A stretch of 64,000 nt of DNA from Candidatus Tectimicrobiota bacterium (lineage in GTDB: Bacteria > JACPUC01). The notes under the pieces are model-generated. The model made no database searches, was not told the origin of the DNA, and saw nothing but the letters and a program-made list of their open reading frames with translations. Made by a program: the position numbers and the translations under genes. Position 1 is the stretch's first letter; every line of letters begins with the position of its first letter. The stretch is from NCBI GenBank assembly GCA_016192455.1, contig JACPUC010000028.1, positions 46,260-110,259 of the forward strand, in the 5' to 3' direction. Shown in pieces: positions 43,209 through 50,824 of the stretch.

Positions 43209-43714
43209 CCCCCCTCTGGCGCGCATTGAAACTCCATCGTTCACGAGCTGAATATCACATATCCCGTTGGAAATTCCCCAGCAGTCCTCCCGAATGGTTA
43301 CACGACGTTGTGCCTTATGTCAACCCATCGCTCGTCCATGATTACCTCGAGCTCCACGGCTCGCCGTGGCCGGCAAGGCGTCGGACGTCCTGCTCGGACA
43401 CTTCGCGTACCTCATCCTGACTCGCGTCGGTGACTCGGGGAGAGGGAACTTTTGCGCTGAAATCGTGGAACACCATGAGGGGCAATGAGTTACTTAACTA
43501 TCTCGAAACCGCGCCGCAGCCATTTAGCATGGTTCGCGTGAGGTGTGCGGCCTCGCATCGGCACTGCCCAGCGCGAGGGCTACCCTCGTGCCATGCCCGC
43601 CAGCCCCCTGTCGCCGAGGATCGGCGGAGGGGCTGGTGCGCGGCTGGCAAAGATATTGGCTCGCCCGCCGTCACGCGGCGCCCTTGCTTCGCGGCTCAGT
43701 TCTTCAGCCGCGGC
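43209..43714. other. Intergenic region upstream of the LivK-type gene
   Basis: 506 bases. Apart from a perfect TTGACA on the minus strand at 43323-43318 with no good -10, nothing is recognised. The plus-strand frame running from 43430 is a shadow of the msrQ gene. Confidence 0.4.
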
Positions 43715-44455
43715 TCACTTCGCCACCCCAGCTCGCCGGCGCAACAGAAGGCCACGGCGTGCCGCAGCCAGCGCTCCCGTGGCCCACTCCATCATAGCCC
43801 TCCCCCACCAGGTCCAGGCACGTATCCCCAGGAGCAGCAGGAGGATGGCGCCGTATTTCGCCGGCGAGCTGATGTCCGACTTCACCAGCAAAAGGAAGTG
43901 CAGCACCCCCAGGAAGCCGATCACGTAGATCAGGCGATGGAGCTGCAGCCAGCGCTTGCCGAGGCGCCTGATCATCTTCTTCGTGGAGGTGACGGCAAGC
44001 GGCACCAGGAGGGTGAACGCGGTTGCGCCGATCGTGATGTACGGCCGCTTCGTCACATCCTCGAGGATCATCCGCCAGGCGAAGAACTGGTCGAGCACGA
44101 GGTACGATGCCGCATGCAGGCAGGCATAGGTGAAGGCGAAGAGGCCCAGCATGCGCCGGTAGCGGATGAGCCAGGTCCAGCCGCTGAGGCGCCGGGCCGG
44201 TGTGATCGCCAGGGTGATGAGAAGGAAGCGGAGCGCCCAGCGGCCGTTGCGGGCGATGATCGCAGTGATGGGATTGGCCCCCAGGTTGGCGCTCCACGCA
44301 TCCCAGGCAAGAAGCGCCAGGGGCGCCAGGCAGGCGAGAAACAGGGTAGGCTTCAGGAGCCAGAGCAGGCGTTGCGGCGCCGTCACGCTGTCACCTCGGA
44401 TCACCACCATGCTCGACAGAATACTGGGGAATACGGCAGGAGCTCCGGGCGGCAT
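43715..44455 (-). CDS. msrQ: MsrQ haem-binding membrane subunit of the MsrPQ methionine sulfoxide reductase
   Basis: 246 aa. Six hydrophobic segments, including LFLACLAPLALLAWDAW, LRFLLITLAITPARRL, MLGLFAFTYACLHAASYLVL, LVPLAVTS and LIYVIGFLGVLHFLLLV. The haem ligand histidines are in YACLHAASYL and LQLHRLIYVIGFLGVLHF. MsrQ takes electrons from the quinone pool to MsrP. The start codon overlaps the msrP stop (TGATG), so the pair is one transcription unit and translationally coupled. The first Met may be at 44410 instead. Confidence 0.9.
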   Translation of the reverse strand: MPPGAPAVFPSILSSMVVIRGDSVTAPQRLLWLLKPTLFLACLAPLALLAWDAWSANLGANPITAIIARNGRWALRFLLITLAITPARRLSGWTWLIRYRRMLGLFAFTYACLHAASYLVLDQFFAWRMILEDVTKRPYITIGATAFTLLVPLAVTSTKKMIRRLGKRWLQLHRLIYVIGFLGVLHFLLLVKSDISSPAKYGAILLLLLGIRAWTWWGRAMMEWATGALAAARRGLLLRRRAGVAK

Positions 44456-45441
44456 CAGTAGTTCTTCGTCAGGTCCATGCCGGAGTAAAGCTTCGCCACC
44501 TCGTCTCCGTAGCCGTTGAACATCAACGTCGGGCGCTTCAGGAACTCCCCCAGGCGGCGCTCGCGCTTCTGGCTCCAGCGCGGATGATCGACGTTGGGGT
44601 TGACGTTCGAGTAGAAGCCATACTCCTGCGGCGCCTGCATGTTCCAGCTCGTCGGCGGCGGCTGCTCGATGAAGCGCATGGCCACGATAGACTTGATGCT
44701 CTTGAAACCGTACTTCCAGGGGACGACGAGACGGATGGGCGCGCCGTTCTGGTTTGGCAGCACCTTGCCGTAAAGCCCCACCGACAGGATCGTCAGGGGA
44801 TGGGTGGCCTCATCCAGGCGCAGCCCTTCGCGGTAAGGCCACTCGAGCACCGACCCGAAGAGCGACGGACGCTGCCCCGGCATCTGCGCCGCATCCAGCA
44901 GCGTCTCGAAGGCGATATACTTCGCCTTCGAGGTGGGGCCGAATCGTTTCACCACCTCCTTCAGGGGAAACCCCACCCAGGGGATGACCATCGACCAGGC
45001 CTCCACACAGCGCAGACGGTAGATGCGCTCCTCAAGCGCATTGGGTTTGATCAGGTCGTCCAGGTCGTAGACGCCGGGCTTTTCGCACTCCCCACTCACC
45101 TTGATTGTCCAGGGCCGAGCCTTCAACGATCCCGCATGGCTCGCTGGATCACCCTTGTCGGTCCCGAACTCATAGAAATTGTTATACGTGGTGATGTCCT
45201 TGTAGGCGTTGAGCTTTTCGCTCGTGCTGTAGGGACTCTTCGCCAGCGGCTCAAGCTTCCCGCCGGTCGGCGCCGACGCATCGGCGCGCGCCGCGGCCGA
45301 ACCGAGCAGCAGCGGCGTCGCCGATGCCGCTGCGGCGGCGAGGGCCGCACCGCGCAGGAATCGGCGCCGATCCCAGAACAACTTTTCGTCGGTGATCTCG
45401 CTCGACCTCACCTCCGAAGGCTTCCTTACCTTGATCAACAT
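44455..45441 (-). CDS. msrP: MsrP catalytic molybdopterin subunit (periplasmic methionine sulfoxide reductase)
   Basis: 328 aa from ATG 45441, with GAGGGT upstream; a longer frame upstream is not credible. A twin-arginine signal ([20 protein letters not shown]) directs the folded protein out. The Moco-binding Cys lies in [51 protein letters not shown] and [14 protein letters not shown] are typical YedY/MsrP signatures. With MsrQ it repairs oxidised methionine in periplasmic proteins. It fits with the molybdenum use seen at 12651. Confidence 0.93.
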   Translation of the reverse strand: MLIKVRKPSEVRSSEITDEKLFWDRRRFLRGAALAAAAASATPLLLGSAAARADASAPTGGKLEPLAKSPYSTSEKLNAYKDITTYNNFYEFGTDKGDPASHAGSLKARPWTIKVSGECEKPGVYDLDDLIKPNALEERIYRLRCVEAWSMVIPWVGFPLKEVVKRFGPTSKAKYIAFETLLDAAQMPGQRPSLFGSVLEWPYREGLRLDEATHPLTILSVGLYGKVLPNQNGAPIRLVVPWKYGFKSIKSIVAMRFIEQPPPTSWNMQAPQEYGFYSNVNPNVDHPRWSQKRERRLGEFLKRPTLMFNGYGDEVAKLYSGMDLTKNY

Positions 45442-46115
45442 GGTGCGTACCCTCATGCGAAAGCAAACGTGGCGGCAAGACCCCTCCAAACTCGGGAGAC
45501 CCGTTCCCGCCACCTGATGGGAGTTGCAATCCTGACGCGCCGGAGCGCCAGCAGCCCTCCAGCTCCAGCGCCGCCCCGCTCCTCTCCGCCGGGACAGGAC
45601 GCCGTCGCGCCGCAGGGGCCGCCTCACAGCTACCCCCAACCGAGGCACGCCGCCGCCTCTGCGCGGCTCACGGAACTGCCCCTGGCGCGCCGCGCCCCCG
45701 ATCGCCTCCAGCCAACACCCTTCCTTGCCAGTATAAAACGAGAAGAGCACCAATGAAATTCCATTTTCTCTGTGACTATTGGCAAAACCGCGCCTGACAT
45801 AGGGAAGCGAACACTACCAGCCAGGCGCTGCCGCCGACTTTAGTAGTCCCCTGCCCAAAGCACCAGTGGGGAGAGGCCCGGGCCGTTCGACTGCTCTTCC
45901 CGCGGCGGCCGAACCCTGCTCTCAAAGCATCGCTTTCCGCCACCTCTTGGTGTAGAATTTGCTCCCTAGAGCCGAGCAACCGCGACGCGATTCTGGTCGC
46001 GCGGAGTGGCTCGGTGCCGCGCCACCTGCGCAGGCGGCGAATCTCTGAAGAATGCACAGGTCTCCCCATGCGCCTGACCGGCAAGCCAGATCCCGCCAAT
46101 GTCACGTCTTTCTTC
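45442..46115. other. Intergenic region between msrP and tRNA-Arg
   Basis: 674 bases. On the minus strand TATACT (45735-45730) could be a -10 for msrP but no -35 is found. TAGAAT at 45953-45958 could be the -10 of tRNA-Arg. Frames such as 45776-46105 and 45966-46193 minus are not genes; the latter is the well-known antisense of a tRNA (ARQAGLEPATCG). Confidence 0.5.
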
Positions 46116-46192
46116 GCGCCAGTAGCTCAGCAGGACAGAGCAGCGGACTTCTAATCCGCAGGTCGCAGGTTCGAGCCCTGCCTGGCGCGCCA
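46116..46192 (+). tRNA. tRNA-Arg (anticodon TCT)
   Basis: 77 nt with encoded CCA. Acceptor GCGCCAG/CTGGCGC, D stem GCTC/GAGC, anticodon stem GCGGA/TCCGC with loop CTTCTAA (anticodon UCU, codon AGA), variable AGGTC, T arm GCAGG-TTCGAGC-CCTGC, discriminator G. AGA is a rare codon in high-GC genomes. It lies just downstream of the 3' end of the minus-strand grdB operon. Confidence 0.95.
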
Positions 46193-46322
46193 ATTTAACT
46201 TATTGAAGAAAAGTAAGTTGTGGGATCGTGGGAAGGAACTGCCTGGTAGCTATTAGGCTTTTGCAGCGGTGCGCGCCGCATTTGCGCCGCGTCCGTGCAT
46301 GCGGCCGGCCAAGAGGCACGGT

Positions 46323-46350
46323 GAAGTTCCCCCGAAAGCGGGGGAACTTC
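46323..46350 (-). terminator. Perfect hairpin directly after the grdB-like stop codon
   Basis: GAAGTTCCCCCG, loop of four, CGGGGGAACTTC: a 12-bp perfect stem that starts two bases after the stop. No T run follows. It may end transcription or protect the 3' end of the hyuAB-grdEB mRNA. Confidence 0.6.
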
Positions 46351-46352
46351 AG

Positions 46353-47684
46353 TCACACGGGGGCAACCCAGTCAAAGATGCGCGGCGCCTGGACTTCGGT
46401 TGTCAGCGCTTGGGTTGCCACCTCCACGAGGGCGCGGCGGAATTTTCGCTCCTCCTCTTCAGGCAAGTCGGGATTGCCGACCGGATGGGTGATGCCGGCG
46501 CCTCTGATGATGCGTGGCGCACCCACCATCATGGCCACGGAGGTCAGGGTGGCGATGAGTGCGGTCGGCAGGCCGTTGGCCTCCAGCTCCTTCGCCATCG
46601 CTGCCCCGCAGCGCACCCCGGTGCCTCACGTGGCGGTGAGGATGACGCCGTGCACGCCGTGGGCGCGCAGTTCCTGCGCGATGCCACGGGCCATCGCTTG
46701 CGCCTTCTCGAGGTAGGTGGCGCAGCCGGCGGTGGTGTAGAGTCGATCATGCAGCGCGCCGATGGCCCCCGCCCGCTCCAGCTCCCGCAGTACGTCGAGC
46801 GGCACGAGGCGATTCGGGTTGTCGAGCGCATGCGTCTTGTCATAGCCGGCGTGGATCGTTTCGTATCTTCCGGCCTCGAACTGGTCCTCCCGCCCGATCT
46901 CATAGGAGGCGTAGCGGCTCGACCGCAGGGACGGCAGGTGATCAGGGTTGCCGCGCGGCACCAGGCCGCTCTCCGTCACCAGGGCGAGGCGCGCCCGCCG
47001 CAGATCGGCCAGCGGGGGAGCGCAGGTCACGAGAGGAGGCGGCTGGAAGGGGACCTCCGTCTTGAACGCTTCTCCCGCCAGCTTGCGCAGGAGCATGGTG
47101 ACAGCGCGCTGCGAGGCGAGCTCGGTCTGGGGGACGTTGACGCGGACGCCGCGCGGCAGGCAGCCCTCCGCCTCGCCGCCGAGGAGGGCTTCCCCCCGTC
47201 CCAGCCGCAACGCCAGGGCCGCCATGGTGGTCAGCGCCTGCCGCATGGACGAGGCGCTGGGACCGGTGCGGACGATGGCGAGGGAACGTGAGCGCCGAAA
47301 GAACTCAGCGGCGGGGTTCTCTTCATGCAGCCCGGTAAGGGCAGGAATCCCGAAGCGCTCATGCACCGCCGTGCACATGGCACCGCAGGCCAACCCGTAG
47401 CGCCCGGCGTTGAAGGCCGGCCCGGCGATGAAGAGCGCGGCATCGCAGGCCTGCATGAGTTCGAGGGCACAACGCACCGCGCGCTCCTCCTGCTCGGCCA
47501 CATAGTTGTCGCCGCAGATGATCGTGGCGACAATCCGCGCCTGCTGGCCGAGCTTCTCCTGCAAGGAGACTCCGGGGCCGACGGGACCTTCCCGCAGCCG
47601 CGGCTCGAGATGCGCCTGCGATTCGCCTCCAAGCTGCCCGAAGAACTGGTTCAGGTAGTGCACGATCCTGATGGGCGGGCTCAC
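46353..47684 (-). CDS. GrdB/GrdF/GrdH-type reductase selenoprotein (in-frame UGA)
   Basis: Selenoprotein subunit of a glycine/sarcosine/betaine reductase-type component B. 443 aa when TGA at 46628-46626 is read as Sec353; both halves are in the same frame. The N-terminus RIVHYLNQFFGQLGGESQAH, IICGDNYVAEQEERAV and GPAFNAGRYGLACGAMCTAV are classic GrdB. The active site reads ILTAT-U-GTGVRCGAAMAKELE; true GrdB has UGTCTRCGAT, so the middle Cys is Gly here. It lies downstream of the GrdE-like gene in the hyuA-hyuB-grdE-grdB operon. No GrdA, GrdC or GrdD is in the window. Confidence 0.85.
46599..46613 (-). promoter_or_regulatory. SECIS-like hairpin after UGA 46628-46626
   Basis: On the minus strand CGCTGC, loop GGG, GCAGCG: a perfect 6-bp stem beginning 15 bases after the U. 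The loop is smaller and lacks the GGTC seen after the other two UGA codons, so this one is less certain. Confidence 0.45.
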
Positions 47685-47789
47685 CGTGCGTGCCCCCTTA
47701 TTTCACGTAGACGGGTGCGAGGGAGCCGCGCCCCCTCGCGCTCCCCTATTACGCAAGCTGCCGCGCAGCTTGCGGCGAGATCGTAGCTC

Positions 47790-49049
47790 TCACAGTGGCA
47801 CAGCGCGCAGCCGGGTGAAGCCGAGGGAGCTGTTGCTGTTGGGGATGTAGGAGATGGAGACAGTGGTTGCGGCATGCGGGTCGCCGTTGATGGCGGCGAA
47901 GGTGTCCCCTCCCAGGAGGCGCGAGGCCGCCGGCAGGTGGACGCGCTCCTCGATGTTGCCGGCGCTGACGATGGCGTCGGCGGCCGCCCGCAGGTCGATG
48001 AGCGGCAGACCCTCTCCCGCTTCGTTGAGCTGTTCGCTGTCGATGAGGACGGTTTTCACGCCGGCACGCTCGCAGGCCTCGCAGTGTTCCATCAGGTCGT
48101 AGTCGCCGGCGCCGGCCGCCTCCTTGGTCATCACCACCCCGTCCGCCCGCAGCGTCTGCCGCAGCAGGCGCGCCGCCAAGCGGGCCGCGCGCTGCTTGTC
48201 CTCCAGGCGGACCGGCTGCGGGGCGAGCACCAGGCCGCGGAAGTCGAGCTGCTCGCCGTGCAGCCGCAGGAGATCCTCGACGAGTGGATGGCGTTGGTAG
48301 GAGTAGGTGTTGTTCTTTACTCCCGGAGGCATGTCGTAGTGGAACGAGACGACCGCGCCATCGAGCATCTCCGTCGGTTGCAAGAGGAACGGCAGGGCCT
48401 CCCGGATGCGCGCGCCGTAAACGAAGGTCTCGCGCAGGTCGCCGATGCCGTGGAGGAGGCAGAGGTAGGCCACCTTGGGGAGCGGAGAGGCGAGGGCGCC
48501 GTCGCCACTGCGAGGGTAGGTCTCGCGCCGCGGCGCGGGATTGCCGAGCGCCAGGCGGGCAAGGTAGACCGCCGCCCGCAGACCCGCCGCGCGCACGGCC
48601 CGGCAGTAGGCGAGCTTGTTCATGCCGGCGGCCGGCCTGGTGCGCAGGACGACCTGGTGCAGATCGGCAAGGGGGGTGAGCTGGCGGGTTTCGGCATGCA
48701 GGTCGAGGAGGCCGCCGACAACGCCGGCCATCTCTCCCGTTTCAACCACGGCGACGCCGCGCAGCACCCTGGTCACGCCTTCCCCCACCAACCCCGGCGG
48801 CGCCACCCAGGAGGGGAAATAGGACCCATCCTCCTTAACGCAGGGCTCGCAGATGTCAAGGACGTTGAGGATGCGCGACCCATCCCCCGGCGCGGCCAGC
48901 TCGACGCGCACCTCGGCGAGACCGCTGCGCTCTTCAAGGTGGCGCTCGAGTTCGGCGCGGTCGATGACGAGCGTCGTTCCCCGCAAGCAGGAGGCGGGGC
49001 CGAAGCAAACCGCCTCGATCGGGTAGAGCTGCTTCTCTAGCGTCAGCAT
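47790..49049 (-). CDS. GrdE/GrdG-type reductase component B proprotein homologue, without the pyruvoyl cysteine
   Basis: 419 aa from ATG 49049 (LEKQLYPIEAVCFGPASCLRG), with GGGAAGAG upstream. LNVLDICEPCVKEDGSYFPSW and the later CLLHGIGDLRETFVYG and PTEMLDGAVVSFHYD match the GrdE/GrdG family, which is cleaved at a cysteine near residue 242 to form a pyruvoyl group. Here residues 198 to about 330 contain no Cys and the segment reads MPPGVKNNTYSYQRHP, so self-cleavage to a pyruvoyl enzyme seems lost. It pairs with the GrdB-like gene 105 bases downstream. Either chemistry has changed or a different cofactor is used. Confidence 0.83.
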   Translation of the reverse strand: MLTLEKQLYPIEAVCFGPASCLRGTTLVIDRAELERHLEERSGLAEVRVELAAPGDGSRILNVLDICEPCVKEDGSYFPSWVAPPGLVGEGVTRVLRGVAVVETGEMAGVVGGLLDLHAETRQLTPLADLHQVVLRTRPAAGMNKLAYCRAVRAAGLRAAVYLARLALGNPAPRRETYPRSGDGALASPLPKVAYLCLLHGIGDLRETFVYGARIREALPFLLQPTEMLDGAVVSFHYDMPPGVKNNTYSYQRHPLVEDLLRLHGEQLDFRGLVLAPQPVRLEDKQRAARLAARLLRQTLRADGVVMTKEAAGAGDYDLMEHCEACERAGVKTVLIDSEQLNEAGEGLPLIDLRAAADAIVSAGNIEERVHLPAASRLLGGDTFAAINGDPHAATTVSISYIPNSNSSLGFTRLRAVPL

Positions 49050-49075
49050 GAGGCTCTTCCCTGGCAACCGGGGAC

Positions 49076-50824
49076 TCAGGCGCGGCGCGTCCACTTGCGC
49101 AGCGCCTCCGTGGCCGGCAGATCGACGTTCAAAGTGAGCGGGTCAATGACCACCCCGTACAGCTCGCGCGCCGCCGCCGGGGTCACGTAGCCATTCGCCA
49201 CGTCGTCCGCGACCAGCTCGATGGCGCGCTCGAAGGGATCGCCGAAGCCTCCCCCGCCGCTCGAGGCGACTTCGAGCACGTCGCCGCTGCGCAGTTCGTA
49301 GAGGGCGTTGACGTCGATCTCCCGCTCCGTCCCATCCGGGCGTCGCAGGCTCAGGTGCGAGAGGACGCCGCCGCGGCCGCCGGCCAGGCCCGGCGGCGTG
49401 GTCTCGGGGCGCAGGCCCCCGCCGGCGGTGGCGCAAAGCACCTGGTCCGTCTCCATGCGCCAAATCGCCCTCGTCCCCAGCCCGCCCCGCCACTTGCCGG
49501 CGCCGCCGCTGTCCGGACGGTATTCATAGAGAAGCTGGGTGTACGGGTAAACAAACTCGAAGAGCTCGGGGTCCGCCGCACGTGCTCCGCCGGAGGAGCT
49601 GATGGGGCCGATGTGCCCCCAGCCATCGTAGCCCTCCGTCGCGCCCGACCCCGGCTTGCACTGGTTGCTCAAGCTCGCCGTCCAGCGGCCGGTGCGGGGA
49701 TTGTAGGCCGTCTTCATGGGGCCGCACCAGCGGCCCCAGGGGGCCTGCACCTGGCTGGGCACGGCTTGCGCCAGGGCCAGCCAGCCGGCCTCGACCAGGG
49801 CGGCGCAGGTGACGAGGGTGCAGCCGCTGGTGGCGGCGGGCGGACGCGGGTTGGTGACGGTCCCGTCGCGGGAGATGACGGAGACGGGCGCGGTCGAGCC
49901 GGCCGTCACCGGCACCTCATCCTGGAGCGACGAGAAGAGGGCGATGTAGGTGCAGGAGGTGGTGTTCGACAGCGGGCTGTTCACGTAGCCCTTCACTTGG
50001 GGGTCGGATTCGGAGTAGTCGAAGGTGATCGCGTCCTCGTTGACGGTGAGGGTCAGGCGGACGCCGACGAGGCGGTCCTTGACGATGCCGTCGTGATCCA
50101 AGAACCGCTCCGCCTTGTAGACGCCGTTCGGGATGCGGCGGATTTCGCGCCGCATCTGCTCCTCGGTACCTTTCAGGTAGGTCTCGATGGCCGTCCCGAC
50201 CAACGCCATGCCGAACTTCGCGGCCAGCCCCTGGAGTCGGCGCTCACCCACCACGCAGGCGCCGATCTGGCACTGCAGGTCGCCCTCGACGATGTCCGCC
50301 AGGCGGATGTTGAGGAGGAGGAACTCCCACAGATCGCTGCGCCGCACTCCCCCCTCGTACAGCTTTACGGGAGGGATGCGGATGCCTTCCTCCCAGACGT
50401 TGCTGGCCTCCGGGTTGTACCCCGACGATCCCTTCGCCCCCACGTCGGCGTGGTGCCCGCGCGTCATCACCCAGAAGGCGACGTCGCCGGCGACCATGAC
50501 CGGTTTGGCGACGGTGAAGTCGGGAAGGTGATTGTTGCCGTGGAAGGGGTCGTTGAGGAGGTAGACGTCGCCGTCGCGGATTTCCTCCCGAAAGCGCGCC
50601 GCGATGGCATCCATGGCGAACGGCGTCGATCCCATGAGAACGGGGATGAACGCCGTTTGGGCGACGAGGCGCCCCTGGCGGTCGAAGATGGCGGTGATGA
50701 AGTCACGCACCTCGCTGAAGATCGGCGAGCGCGAGGTGCGCAGCATGCTCTCGGCCATCTCGCGGGTCACCGTCTGCAAGGTGCTGACAATCAGCGCCAA
50801 CTGAATGGGGTCTGGCTTGGTCAT
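49076..50824 (-). CDS. hyuB: N-methylhydantoinase B / 5-oxoprolinase-type subunit HyuB
   Basis: 582 aa from ATG 50824 (MTKPDPIQLALIVSTLQTV), which overlaps the hyuA stop by four bases (ATGA) and has GAGGGG upstream. Typical of the hydantoinase B family: ESMLRTSRSPIFSEVRDFITAI, VYLLNDPFHGNNHLPDFTV, GHHADVGAKGSSG, YSESDPQVKGYVNSPLSN and GGGFGDPFERA. Together with HyuA it performs ATP-dependent opening of hydantoin or 5-oxoproline rings; relatives also include acetone carboxylase and acetophenone carboxylase subunits, so carboxylation cannot be excluded. Confidence 0.92.
   Translation of the reverse strand: MTKPDPIQLALIVSTLQTVTREMAESMLRTSRSPIFSEVRDFITAIFDRQGRLVAQTAFIPVLMGSTPFAMDAIAARFREEIRDGDVYLLNDPFHGNNHLPDFTVAKPVMVAGDVAFWVMTRGHHADVGAKGSSGYNPEASNVWEEGIRIPPVKLYEGGVRRSDLWEFLLLNIRLADIVEGDLQCQIGACVVGERRLQGLAAKFGMALVGTAIETYLKGTEEQMRREIRRIPNGVYKAERFLDHDGIVKDRLVGVRLTLTVNEDAITFDYSESDPQVKGYVNSPLSNTTSCTYIALFSSLQDEVPVTAGSTAPVSVISRDGTVTNPRPPAATSGCTLVTCAALVEAGWLALAQAVPSQVQAPWGRWCGPMKTAYNPRTGRWTASLSNQCKPGSGATEGYDGWGHIGPISSSGGARAADPELFEFVYPYTQLLYEYRPDSGGAGKWRGGLGTRAIWRMETDQVLCATAGGGLRPETTPPGLAGGRGGVLSHLSLRRPDGTEREIDVNALYELRSGDVLEVASSGGGGFGDPFERAIELVADDVANGYVTPAAARELYGVVIDPLTLNVDLPATEALRKWTRRA

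Noticed and set aside
45966..46193. Minus-strand ORF starting ARQAGLEPATCGLEV
   Set aside because: It is the antisense of tRNA-Arg, a well-known false protein; a similar false ORF (GIRTLDLWSAIPALSQL) is antisense to tRNA-Ala at 38147-38389.
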